Shown: positions 22,791-30,063 of the stretch, piece after piece
How positions within the stretch are numbered: position 1 is the stretch's first letter
Layout of the letters: every line of letters starts with the position of its first letter
Assembly: GCA_934574045.1 (NCBI GenBank)
Contig: CAKTMK010000027.1
Span: 1-30,063 of the forward strand
From: an uncultured Oscillibacter sp.
GTDB lineage: Bacteria > Bacillota > Clostridia > Oscillospirales > Oscillospiraceae
Direction of reading: 5' to 3'
DNA: 30,063 nt
Translations under genes and position numbers: made by a program
Notes under the pieces: generated by a model
Database searches by the model: none
Seen by the model: only the letters and a program-made list of their open reading frames with translations
Told to the model about the DNA's origin: nothing

Positions 22791-22832
22791 AAAAAACCGC
22801 CCGGAGACTGCCCTGCGGCGGTCTCCGGGCGG
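22791..22832 (-). terminator. Terminator of the symporter gene
   Basis: A perfect 12-bp stem CCGCCCGGAGAC/GTCTCCGGGCGG (22797-22808 and 22821-22832) followed on the minus strand by six T. It is one of the few textbook intrinsic terminators here. Rightward there is no T run, so it is weaker for the AraC gene. Confidence 0.85.
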
Positions 22833-22845
22833 AGAAGCGCGGGAT

Positions 22846-24381
22846 TTACTTTTTCAGCTCGCGCCGCTTGGGCGAGGTGAGCGCGGCGATCAGGCCGACG
22901 GCGCAGATCCCGATGCCCAGCCCGTAGCCGATGGTGGCGGCGTCCGCTCCGAAGAACTCGGAGATCTGACCGGAGAGGACCAGCACCATGCCCAGCGGGA
23001 CGAGGAACTTGATGGAGATGCGGAAGAAGCCGTCGATCCCGCGGCCGCAGCCGGAGTGGACCTCGTCCAGCGTGCTGTCCGGCCCGATCTCCCAGCCGAC
23101 CATGATGCCCATCAGCAGCGCGCCCAGCGGCATGGCCAGACCCTCGGAGAGCATATCCATGAAGTCCAGCCAGCAGTCGTTCCAGCCGGCGATGCCCAGC
23201 GACTGGCCCGGGACCCACACGCCGTTGGAGCCAAGCCCGTCAAAGGCCACCAGCGCCGCCTCCACCAGAATGGCAAGGCAGACGTACAGCACCACCCGGC
23301 CGCGGTTGGCGGTCCGGCCCTTCTGGGCGGCGTGGTCGATGAAGAACGTGGCGACCACTTCCACCAGAGAGATGGCGGAGGAGATGGCGGCGATGAGGAC
23401 CAGCAGATAAAACAGCGTTCCGAACAGGGCGCCGATGTCGCCCATGCTGTTGAACACGTTCTGCAGCGTCACGAACAGCAGGCTCGGCCCGCCCAGCGCG
23501 ATCTCGCCGACGGGGATGCCCTGCTGGATGCCGTGGGCCACGGCGGCGGGGATCACGGCGATGCCCGCCATGGTGGCCACAATGGTGTCGGCAATGACGA
23601 TGATGGCGGAGTTCTTCACCAGATTCTCCTGCTTGCCCAGATAGGAGCCGTAGGTAATCATGGCGCCCATGGCCAGCGACAGGGAGAAGAACATCTGCCC
23701 GCCGGCGGTGGCAAGGACCGTCCCGATGCTGGGCGCGGTCTCAATGAAGCCGCCCGCCACTGCGTATCCGGGGACGAACATGAACTTCAGGCCCTCAATG
23801 GCGCCCTCCATGGACAGGCTCTTGACGATGATGATGACCAGCATGAAGAACAGCGCGGGCATACCCACGGTATTGAACTTTTCGATGCCGCCGGAGATGC
23901 CGCCCCGGTTGATAAGGTAGCAGATCACCAGGAACAGAACGGTGAACACCACGCTGCCCCACGGGTTGGTCAGCATGGAGCTGAACAGGTCCTCACCGGA
24001 GATGGGCGCGGCCCGGAAGGCCAGATTGCTCAGGTTCAGGGACATATATTCGATGCAGTAGCCGCCCAGAACGGAGTAGAAGCTCATGATGATGAACGGG
24101 GAAAAGACCGCCAGCCAGCCGATCCACTTGAAGCGGCTGGATACCGCGTGATACGCGCCGATGGGACCGGTCCCGGTCCTGCGGCCAAGGGCCAGCTCGC
24201 CGATCATGATGACGAAGCCCACAAATACCGCCAGCAGCAGATAGATGATGAGGAACGTGAAGCCGCCGGAGCGGCCCATCTTGTACGGAAAGCCCCAAAT
24301 ATTTCCAAGACCCACCGCGGAGCCGATGGCGGCCATCAGGAAACCGATATTGCTGCCCCATCCGCCTCTGTTATTTTCCAC
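22846..24381 (-). CDS. Sodium:neurotransmitter symporter family transporter
   Basis: A 511-residue LeuT-fold transporter with about 12 membrane helices. The family signature lies in helix one: SAVGLGNIWGFPYKMGRSGGF (about residues 15-35), whose unwound part binds Na+ and substrate. Further typical pieces are GELALGRRTGTGPIGAY and TAGGQMFFSLSLAMGAM (helix six region). Bacterial members import amino acids with sodium; the exact substrate is not readable. GTG at 24381 is chosen because GAGGGG lies 6 bases upstream; a TTG two codons earlier would touch that site. Monocistronic, with its own promoter and terminator. Confidence 0.93.
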   Translation of the reverse strand: MENNRGGWGSNIGFLMAAIGSAVGLGNIWGFPYKMGRSGGFTFLIIYLLLAVFVGFVIMIGELALGRRTGTGPIGAYHAVSSRFKWIGWLAVFSPFIIMSFYSVLGGYCIEYMSLNLSNLAFRAAPISGEDLFSSMLTNPWGSVVFTVLFLVICYLINRGGISGGIEKFNTVGMPALFFMLVIIIVKSLSMEGAIEGLKFMFVPGYAVAGGFIETAPSIGTVLATAGGQMFFSLSLAMGAMITYGSYLGKQENLVKNSAIIVIADTIVATMAGIAVIPAAVAHGIQQGIPVGEIALGGPSLLFVTLQNVFNSMGDIGALFGTLFYLLVLIAAISSAISLVEVVATFFIDHAAQKGRTANRGRVVLYVCLAILVEAALVAFDGLGSNGVWVPGQSLGIAGWNDCWLDFMDMLSEGLAMPLGALLMGIMVGWEIGPDSTLDEVHSGCGRGIDGFFRISIKFLVPLGMVLVLSGQISEFFGADAATIGYGLGIGICAVGLIAALTSPKRRELKK

Positions 24382-24415
24382 AAACAACCCCTCTTTCTTT
24401 CCAACTTTATGGTTG

Positions 24416-24444
24416 AATATACCATGAATTTCAGGAGAGGTCAA
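24416..24444 (-). promoter_or_regulatory. Promoter of the symporter gene
   Basis: Minus-strand TTGACC (24439-24444), 17-base spacer, TATATT (24416-24421), 34 bases before the start codon. Confidence 0.75.
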
Positions 24445-24486
24445 GGAAAACAGAGAAAAAATACACAAAAACTTTTTGAATATTTG

Positions 24487-24495
24487 TGATATATT
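24487..24495 (+). promoter_or_regulatory. Possible extended -10 promoter of the DUF2156-GNAT gene
   Basis: TGATATATT fits TGn plus TATATT within an AT-rich stretch, but there is no -35 box at the right distance. TTGAAT at 24476-24481 is too close. Tentative. Confidence 0.35.
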
Positions 24496-24582
24496 TAACA
24501 GAATGTACATTTGGCGGAGCGGAACGCCCGCCGTGTCCGGCGGCTGGAAGCTGCTGGAAAGATCAGAAAGGAACAGGAGACC

Positions 24583-25986
24583 ATGCTGGAATTTACACCG
24601 ATCACGCAGGAACACGACGCGCTTTTGCGGCGGTACTATGAGGGCTGCGATTACGGACTGTGCGAGTATTCCGCCGGGACGAAGCTGATGTGGGGCGAGA
24701 TCCTGCACCCCGCGTTCACGGAGGCGGCGGGCTGCCTGATCGTGCGCAACGAGTCGGACGGGCAGACCGTGTTCGACTATCCCGTTCCCGGCCCGGAGGG
24801 GGACGAGGCGGCGGCGCTGAGCGCCATTGAGGACTGGTGCGTGGAGACAGGTACGGCTCCGGTGATCTCCGTGGTGCCGGAGGAGAAGGCGCCGCTGCTG
24901 CTGGGCCGCTATCCTTACGCGGTGGTGCGCAATGTGCGCACGTGGCGGGACTATCTCTACCGGTCGGAGGATCTGCGCGGCTTTGCCGGACGGCGTTACT
25001 CCGGCCAGCGCAACCATATCAAGCGGTTTTACGCGGCGCATCCCGCCGCCCGGTTCCGTCCGCTGACGGCGGAGGACGGGGCGCTGCTGGAGCGCTTCTG
25101 GGCGGATTACGGCGAGGAGTTCGCCAAGGGGGACGATCCACGGGCGGTGTCCGAGCTGCGGCTGGCCAAGAAGATGGCCCGGCTGCTGGACCGGCCGTGG
25201 CTTCTGGCTGGAGGGATGCTGGACGGGGACCGGCTGGCGGCCGTCGCGCTGGCGGAGCGCTGCGGCGACACCCTCATCATCCACATCGAAAAGGCGCTCT
25301 ACTCCTACACGGGCGTCTATCCCGCCATGGTGCAGGCGTTCGCGCAGCACTTCGGCGGCGAGGTGCGCTGGATCAACCGGGAGGACGACGCGGCGGACCG
25401 GGGCCTGCGCATCTCCAAGACCCAGTACGGCCCGGACCATCTGGCGCCCAAGTATTACTTCGCGCCGCAGAACGAGCTTTTGTGCCACGTGGATGCCATC
25501 CCGGAGCTGAAAACGGAGCGGCTGACCCTCTCCGCCCTGACGGAGGAGGACATCCCCGCCTATAACGCGCTGGTGCTGGACGGCGGACGCAACCGCTGGT
25601 GGGGGTACGACGACGTGGCCGGGCTGGGCGGTCCAGTGGAGGAGCGCAGCTTTTTCGACGTGGCGCGGCGGGATTTTGAAAACCGCGCGGCGGTGAACTT
25701 CGCCGTCCGGCTGGACGGAAAGCTGATCGGCGAGGCGGTCCTTTACCGCTTCAACTATCAGGGCGACGCGGAGCTGGGCTGCCGCGTGGCGGCGGAGTAC
25801 GCCGGCCACGGCTACGGAACGGAGGCCTTCGCCGCCGCCGCGGACTGGGGGCTGTACGGCGTACACCTGACGCGGGTGGTGGCCAAGTGCTTCAAGGAGA
25901 ACGAGGCGTCCCGGAAGATGCTCTCGTCCTGCATGCACCCCAACGGCGAGGACGAGACGTTCTACTACTTCGTCAAGACGCAGTAA
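24583..25986 (+). CDS. DUF2156 (LPG-synthase-like) and GNAT acetyltransferase fusion
   Basis: A 467-residue two-domain protein. Residues 1-300 match the DUF2156 family, related to the catalytic domain of phosphatidylglycerol lysyltransferase: GRRYSGQRNHIKRF and EKALYSYTGVYPAMVQAFAQ, ending INREDDAADRGLRISKTQYGP. Both halves of that domain are of the duplicated GNAT type. Residues 310-467 are a RimJ/RimL-type GNAT acetyltransferase: ETERLTLSAL-like KTERLTLSALTEED, GEAVLYRF, then the acetyl-CoA loop YAGHGYGTEAFAAAADWG. No membrane helix is present, so it is cytosolic, unlike MprF. Substrate unknown: an aminoacyl- or acyl-transfer role is plausible. Start set by AGGAG 6 bases upstream. Confidence 0.85.
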   Translation: MLEFTPITQEHDALLRRYYEGCDYGLCEYSAGTKLMWGEILHPAFTEAAGCLIVRNESDGQTVFDYPVPGPEGDEAAALSAIEDWCVETGTAPVISVVPEEKAPLLLGRYPYAVVRNVRTWRDYLYRSEDLRGFAGRRYSGQRNHIKRFYAAHPAARFRPLTAEDGALLERFWADYGEEFAKGDDPRAVSELRLAKKMARLLDRPWLLAGGMLDGDRLAAVALAERCGDTLIIHIEKALYSYTGVYPAMVQAFAQHFGGEVRWINREDDAADRGLRISKTQYGPDHLAPKYYFAPQNELLCHVDAIPELKTERLTLSALTEEDIPAYNALVLDGGRNRWWGYDDVAGLGGPVEERSFFDVARRDFENRAAVNFAVRLDGKLIGEAVLYRFNYQGDAELGCRVAAEYAGHGYGTEAFAAAADWGLYGVHLTRVVAKCFKENEASRKMLSSCMHPNGEDETFYYFVKTQ

Positions 25987-26027
25987 GGCCGAAGCAGCGT
26001 CCCAGCTCCAAAATGAAGAAAACCGCA

Positions 26028-26053
26028 CGGCGGCCCTGATTCCGGGGCCGCCG
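26028..26053 (+). terminator. Terminator of the DUF2156-GNAT gene
   Basis: A 9-bp stem CGGCGGCCC/GGGCCGCCG with an 8-base loop, followed by CGCTTTCC. The interval 26060-26180 shows nothing further. Confidence 0.6.
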
Positions 26054-26185
26054 CGCTTTCCGGCCGACAGCGCGTCGAAGCCGCCGAATCTCCGCCTGTC
26101 GGGATACCGCGCCGCCAGCGAGGCCGATGCGCCGCGCAGGAACGGCCACGCGCCGTCCGGCAGACCTGCGGAAATGCAGGAAGAA

Positions 26186-26213
26186 GCGCCCGCCCGGAGA
26201 CCCGGGCGGGCGC
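26186..26213 (-). terminator. Terminator of the diguanylate cyclase gene
   Basis: A perfect 12-bp stem GCGCCCGCCCGG/CCGGGCGGGCGC with a 4-base loop, 14 bases past the stop, followed on the minus strand by TTCTTCC. Confidence 0.72.
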
Positions 26214-26227
26214 GGCGTATGTTCTTC

Positions 26228-27367
26228 TCAGTCCTCCGGCAGCTTCCGGCTCTGCTTGACGCGGTAGAGCGCCTCGTCCGCCCGGCAGATCAGCTCCGGC
26301 ACGGAGGAGATCTCCGCCGTCACCCGGGCGTATCCGATGCTCAGCGCCAGCGTATAGGGCGCTCCGCCGCCCAGCCGGTCGATCTCGGACTGAACGGCGC
26401 GGCACAGGGCCTGCACCTCCGTCTCGCTCTCCACGCTGCACACCACGGAGAACTCGTCCCCGCCGTACCGGGCGAGAAAGCAGGAGAAGCCCCGGCTCCC
26501 GGCCCGCAGGCCGTCGGCCACCCGGAGCAGCGCGTCGTCCCCCTCCACGTGGCCGAAGCGGTCGTTGATCTGCTTGAAATCGTCCACATCGGCCATGAGC
26601 AGAAAGGTCTGCCGCCCGCCGGAGGGATGCTGCAGCGCGGCGGAGAGATAGTAGGTGAGCTGGCGGCGGTTGTTCAGCAGCGTCAGCGGGTCCAGCGAGA
26701 TCTGCTGCTCCTGCAGGCTGATGAAGACCGACACCAGAGACAGCATGATGCCCGCGTTGGCCAGCGGGAGCTGGGAGAGAAAGATCTGAAGAACGCCCAG
26801 CACGATGGGGCAGACTGCGTAGGAGCTGAGCGCCAGGTATTTAGACCGGAGCGGGAAGTTCTCCCGCCGCTGGGAGAGGATCAGCGCGTGGAGCGAGGCG
26901 GCGACGATGTACCCGTACACCACAGCCACCTGAAAGGGATAGAACGCGCCCCGGTGATAGACGCCCGCAGCGTCTACGAAGTAAAACCAGCCAGTCTGAA
27001 AGGACACAAGGGAGAGGATCGTGATGACCGCGCAGGGGAGGGCGCACAGCGCCCGCCGTTTTCCCGTCCGAACGGCGGGGGAGTCCAGCATCGTCTCGGA
27101 GTACAGAAACCAGACGAAGGCGTTCAGCCCCGTGAGCGTGTAGTAGACGCCGTTCACCGCGATGTTCCAGAAGCGGAGGGCCGGGCCGCCGCTGTTGGCC
27201 AGCGGCCAGAGCACATCCAGAAAGAACGTTGCCATATTTCCTGCCAGCACCGCGGAAAACAGGCGCTGGGGACGGCGCTGGTCCGCGCCCGTGCGCAGCT
27301 TGAACAGCAGCAGGGCCAGCACCGCGATACACAGGCAGTTCACTTCTCCGTACAGCATGGCGAACAT
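26228..27367 (-). CDS. Membrane diguanylate cyclase (GGDEF)
   Basis: A 379-residue protein making cyclic di-GMP from two GTP. The N-terminal 205 residues contain about seven membrane helices with short loops, a layout like 7TM sensor modules; I recognise no named sensor family. The GGDEF domain (about 217-379) has LDPLTLLNNRR, MADVDDFKQINDRFGH, the intact active site GGDEF (302-306) and SIGYARV. The inhibitory RxxD site that normally precedes GGDEF is absent: the aligned residues are Gly and Cys, so product inhibition is probably lost. ATG at 27367 follows AAGGAG by 9 bases. Monocistronic. Confidence 0.92.
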   Translation of the reverse strand: MFAMLYGEVNCLCIAVLALLLFKLRTGADQRRPQRLFSAVLAGNMATFFLDVLWPLANSGGPALRFWNIAVNGVYYTLTGLNAFVWFLYSETMLDSPAVRTGKRRALCALPCAVITILSLVSFQTGWFYFVDAAGVYHRGAFYPFQVAVVYGYIVAASLHALILSQRRENFPLRSKYLALSSYAVCPIVLGVLQIFLSQLPLANAGIMLSLVSVFISLQEQQISLDPLTLLNNRRQLTYYLSAALQHPSGGRQTFLLMADVDDFKQINDRFGHVEGDDALLRVADGLRAGSRGFSCFLARYGGDEFSVVCSVESETEVQALCRAVQSEIDRLGGGAPYTLALSIGYARVTAEISSVPELICRADEALYRVKQSRKLPED

Positions 27368-27437
27368 GAGGGCTTCTCCTTCAGAGGTCCGGTCCGCGCC
27401 GCCGGGGCGGGCTTCCCGGGAATTACAAATCACTCCT

Positions 27438-27466
27438 ATTTTACTACATACCGCAAAAAAAGTCCA
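27438..27466 (-). promoter_or_regulatory. Promoter of the diguanylate cyclase gene
   Basis: Minus-strand TGGACT (27461-27466), 17-base spacer with a T7 run, TAAAAT (27438-27443). Weaker than its neighbours. Confidence 0.55.
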
Positions 27467-27531
27467 CGCCTGCGGCGATGGAAAGTTTCAGCTTTCTGCC
27501 GAAACCGCGGGTTTGATTTTAGGTGAAACTC

Positions 27532-27561
27532 ACATAACATCCCGCCGCCGGGACCATACTA
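27532..27561 (+). promoter_or_regulatory. Forespore (sigma-G/F-like) promoter of spoVAF
   Basis: CATACTA (27555-27561) is an exact match to the forespore -10 consensus CATWHTA. ACATA (27532-27536), 18 bases upstream, differs from the sigma-G -35 (GHATR) only in its first base. It begins 26 bases before the spoVAF start codon. No sigma-A promoter is visible there. Confidence 0.65.
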
Positions 27562-27586
27562 AGCCCCAAAAAGGGAGGCGAGCGGA

Positions 27587-29005
27587 ATGGAACAGCTCAC
27601 GCAGAGCTACGGCGAGAACGTCCGCCGGATGGACGGGCTGCTGGGCGCGGGGCGCAGCTGTGATCTGGTGGCGCGGGATCTGGTGATCGGCGGGCGGCGG
27701 GGCCGCATCTGGGTGATCGACGGCTACGGCCGGGACGCCATTTTGGAGCGGATGGGGTCGTTCTGGCTGTCGCTGCGGCCGGAGCAGGTGACGCCGCTGA
27801 CGCGGATGCAGGACTTCGCGGACCGGTTCATCACGTTTTCCGAGACGAACGTGGCCTTTGACGTGGAGGAGATCGTCACCTCTGTCCTGCTGGGCAAGAC
27901 GCTGCTTTTGATGGAGGGCCTGTCCGGCGGCGCGCTGATGGACGCCAAGGACTACCCCTCCCGGGGCGTGAACGAGCCGGCGGACGGCAAGGTGCTCCGG
28001 GGCGCGCACGACGGCTTTGTGGAGGCCATCGTGCCCAACATGGCGCTGCTGCGCCGCCGCATCCGGGACCCCCAGCTGACCATGGAGGGCCGCAAGGTGG
28101 GCGGACGGAGCCGGACGGACGTGGTGCTGTGCTATCTGGAGGACCGGGTGGACCGGAAGGTGCTGGAGGAGCTGCGGCGGCGGCTGGACGCGGTGGATGT
28201 GAACTCCCTGTCCATGGGGCAGGAGAGCCTGGCCGAGGCCATCCGGCCCAAACAGTGGTACAACCCGTTTCCCAAGATCCGGTATACGGAGCGGCCCGAC
28301 ACCGCCGCCGCCACGGTGCTGGAGGGGAGCGTGGTCATTCTGGTGGACAACTCCCCGGCGGTGATGCTGATGCCCACCACACTGTTCAGCTTCGTGCAGG
28401 AGGCCAACGACTTTTATTTCCCGCCGCTGGTGGGGACGTATCTGCGGCTGGTGCGCATCGCGGTGCTGCTGCTGAGCCTGTTCGTCACGCCCACGTGGTA
28501 TCTGCTGGTGAGCGTGCCGGGGCGGCTGCCGGAGTGGCTGGAATTTCTGGCCAAGCCGGAGCCGTGCGCCCTGCCGCTGCTGGCCCAGCTCTTGGTGGTG
28601 GAGTTTCTGATCGACCTTTTGAAGCTGGCCTCCCTCAACACGCCGGACTCCCTGTCCAACTCCTTTTCCATGCTGGGCGCGCTGATCTTGGGCGACTTTG
28701 CGGTACAGGCCGGCTGGCTCACGCCGGAGGTGCTGGTGTATATGGCCTTCGTGTCCATCGCCGGGTTCTCTCAGCCCAGCTTTGAGCTTGGCTATGCGGT
28801 CAAGCTGCTGCGGATGCTGCTGCTGATCCTCTCGGCCCTGTTCGACCTGTGGGGCCTGCTGGCGGGAGTGGCGCTGATCGTGGTGCTGCTGGCGGCGAAC
28901 CGGACGGTGGCGGGGCCGGGGTATCTCTACCCCCTGATCCCCTTTCACGCCAAGGCGCTGCGCCGTCTGCTGATGCGGGAGCCGATCAGCCGCGGAAACA
29001 CCTGA
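27587..29005 (+). CDS. spoVAF: SpoVAF/GerA-family spore membrane protein
   Basis: A 472-residue member of the GerA subunit-A family, closest in pattern to SpoVAF, which acts in the spore inner membrane in germination and ion release. The soluble N-terminal half (1-270) includes CDLVARDLVIGG, TDVVLCYLEDRVD and IRYTERPDTAAATVLEGSV. About five membrane helices follow from about 285, with ALILGDFAVQAG and AGFSQPSFELGYAVKLLR as family-typical segments. GGGAGGCG lies 7 bases before the ATG. In Bacillus this gene ends the spoVA operon; here no other spoVA gene is present in the window and it has its own forespore-type promoter. A GerA-type receptor A subunit is the alternative reading. Confidence 0.88.
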   Translation: MEQLTQSYGENVRRMDGLLGAGRSCDLVARDLVIGGRRGRIWVIDGYGRDAILERMGSFWLSLRPEQVTPLTRMQDFADRFITFSETNVAFDVEEIVTSVLLGKTLLLMEGLSGGALMDAKDYPSRGVNEPADGKVLRGAHDGFVEAIVPNMALLRRRIRDPQLTMEGRKVGGRSRTDVVLCYLEDRVDRKVLEELRRRLDAVDVNSLSMGQESLAEAIRPKQWYNPFPKIRYTERPDTAAATVLEGSVVILVDNSPAVMLMPTTLFSFVQEANDFYFPPLVGTYLRLVRIAVLLLSLFVTPTWYLLVSVPGRLPEWLEFLAKPEPCALPLLAQLLVVEFLIDLLKLASLNTPDSLSNSFSMLGALILGDFAVQAGWLTPEVLVYMAFVSIAGFSQPSFELGYAVKLLRMLLLILSALFDLWGLLAGVALIVVLLAANRTVAGPGYLYPLIPFHAKALRRLLMREPISRGNT

Positions 29006-29051
29006 CGGGACGGAAAAGCGCCCGCCGGAGGAGATTTCAGTGCGCCGCCCC

Positions 29052-29080
29052 TTGACAAACGGACGGTTTAATGGTATAAA
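29052..29080 (+). promoter_or_regulatory. Promoter of the DUF2238-like gene
   Basis: Perfect TTGACA (29052-29057), 17-base spacer, TATAAA (29075-29080). The odd palindrome TTTAC-T-GTAAA (29085-29095) covers the predicted start site near 29087 and could be an operator. Confidence 0.8.
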
Positions 29081-29134
29081 AAAGTTTACTGTAAATTGTT
29101 TTATAGTGCGCGCCTGCGCCGGAGGAAGGCAGCC

Positions 29135-30043
29135 ATGTCCAAAAGACGCAATTATATGAAAGAGGCCATGCGCCGGGAGCTGCGGGAGCACAAAAGCTCA
29201 TTTCTCGTGTTCTCCGTGCTGCGGGCGCTGGTGATCGTCTCGCTGGTTCGTCAGCTCTGGCGGGGGAGCTATGAGAGCGCGTTTTTCTGCGCGTTGACGC
29301 TGCTGCTGCTCTATGTTCCCAGCTGGGTGCAGGTGCGGCTGCGGATCGAGCTGCCGCCGCCGCTGGAGATCTCCGTGCTGTGCTTCATCTTCGCGGCGGA
29401 GATCCTGGGCGAGGTGAACGCGTTTTATATCGTCATCCCGTTCTGGGATACCATCCTCCACACGCTCAACGGCTTTCTGGCCGCAGCGGTGGGCTTTTCG
29501 CTGGTGGTGCTGCTCAACGGGGACGAGCGGCTGACCTTCGATCTCTCCCCGGCCTTCATGGCGCTGACGGCGTTCTGCTTTTCCATGACCATCGGCGTGC
29601 TGTGGGAGTTTTTTGAATTCGGCATGGACTGGTTTTTGGGGACCGATATGCAGAAGGACACAGTGATCCACGCCATCCACACGGTGGCGCTGGACGTCAC
29701 CCGGAGCAACCGGGTCGTCACCATTCCGGACATCACGGAGACGGCGGTGAACGGCGCGGAGCTGGGGCTGGGCGGTTATCTGGACATCGGCCTGATCGAC
29801 ACCATGAAGGACCTGATCGTGAATTTCATCGGCGCGGCCGTCTTTTCTGTCACCGGCTTTTTCTATGTCAAGAGCCGGGGCGGGAAGCGGACGGCGGCGC
29901 AGGGCTTCGTCCCCGCGCCCAAGACGGCGGAGCAGGACTATCTCCGTCAGGCCCGGGAGCGTGACGGCGGGGCGGAAAAGCCGGAACGGCCGAAGAAGCC
30001 CGGACGGAAACACGGCGGCGGAAGAAAAGGGGAGACTGGATGA
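29135..30043 (+). CDS. YjdF/DUF2238-like multi-pass membrane protein
   Basis: A 302-residue membrane protein with about six helices (first at 23-40). Polar motifs sit within the membrane part: FWDTILHTLNGFLAA (about 103-117), GVLWEFFEFGMDWF (about 152-165) and LIDTMKDLIVNFIGA (about 224-238). These Asp/His/Glu clusters match the pattern of the DUF2238/YjdF family, whose function is unknown. The last 60 residues are a hydrophilic Lys/Arg/Gly-rich tail, probably cytoplasmic and unusual for the family. GGAGGAAGG lies 6 bases before the ATG at 29135; the frame is open upstream to 29096 without a ribosome site. Its stop overlaps the next start (ATGA). Confidence 0.82.
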   Translation: MSKRRNYMKEAMRRELREHKSSFLVFSVLRALVIVSLVRQLWRGSYESAFFCALTLLLLYVPSWVQVRLRIELPPPLEISVLCFIFAAEILGEVNAFYIVIPFWDTILHTLNGFLAAAVGFSLVVLLNGDERLTFDLSPAFMALTAFCFSMTIGVLWEFFEFGMDWFLGTDMQKDTVIHAIHTVALDVTRSNRVVTIPDITETAVNGAELGLGGYLDIGLIDTMKDLIVNFIGAAVFSVTGFFYVKSRGGKRTAAQGFVPAPKTAEQDYLRQARERDGGAEKPERPKKPGRKHGGGRKGETG

Positions 30044-30063
30044 CACTCAGATCGTTTGGCCAG
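30040..30063 (+). CDS. Start of a further gene, cut by the window end
   Basis: ATG at 30040 overlaps the preceding stop in an ATGA, with GGGGAGA 6 bases upstream. Only eight codons are visible (MTLRSFGQ), too few to identify. Coupling to the DUF2238-like gene implies the same transcript. Confidence 0.6.

Noticed and set aside
24382..26028. Minus-strand frame that would extend the symporter upstream by over 500 residues
   Set aside because: The extension lies antisense to the DUF2156-GNAT gene and contains the symporter's own promoter; GTG at 24381 with GAGGGG is the natural start.
27555..27563. Sigma-K or sigma-E promoter upstream of spoVAF
   Set aside because: CATACTAAG fits neither CATANNNTA nor CATACA-T well, whereas CATACTA matches the forespore -10 exactly.

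Overview
The window is ordinary, gene-dense chromosome from a high-GC, endospore-forming, anaerobic Firmicute, most likely a clostridium of the Oscillospiraceae type. The evidence is GGAGG-type ribosome sites before nearly every gene, sigma-A promoters of TTGACA-17-TATAAT form despite the high GC, a four-subunit ferredoxin-dependent 2-oxoacid oxidoreductase, and a SpoVAF/GerA-type spore protein behind a sigma-G-like promoter. I see no rRNA, tRNA, CRISPR array, insertion sequence or prophage. The taxonomic placement is inference.

Layout. Bases 1-358 hold no convincing gene, only a leftward promoter for a gene outside the window and the terminator of a LysR regulator (minus, to 1252). Divergent from it is a YtrA-type GntR regulator, ABC ATPase and membrane protein operon (1423-3345), followed by a small SnoaL/NTF2-like protein and a half-size EamA transporter. 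Uridine kinase (minus) shares a bidirectional terminator with the EamA gene. Next comes a membrane-anchored zinc-ribbon/Big2 protein (5240-6217). The porGDAB operon (6549-9574) oxidises a 2-oxoacid, probably pyruvate. A two-gene folate operon (9756-11258) pairs an FTCD_C/FchA-like cyclohydrolase with a FolD that lacks the cyclohydrolase lysine.

Bases 11323-18121 are a complete phosphate regulon: pstS-pstC-pstA-pstB-phoU followed by a PhoP/PhoR-like two-component pair, all on one strand and ended by a bidirectional hairpin. The opposite strand then carries thyA-folA-recG (21662 down to 18199), which couples dTMP synthesis, dihydrofolate recycling and fork rescue. An AraC regulator diverges from thyA. 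A sodium:neurotransmitter-type symporter (minus) is followed by a divergent DUF2156-GNAT fusion, a membrane diguanylate cyclase (minus), SpoVAF and a YjdF/DUF2238-like membrane protein. The last 24 bases start another gene.

The folate genes link functionally: the FchA/FolD pair makes 10-formyl-THF or methylene-THF, ThyA consumes methylene-THF, and FolA returns dihydrofolate to the pool. The most interesting observation is the apparent split of the usual FolD bifunctionality between two adjacent genes. I found no clearly undescribed multi-gene system. Several candidate operators and leader hairpins (GntR, EamA, por, pst, AraC, DUF2238) are worth testing.
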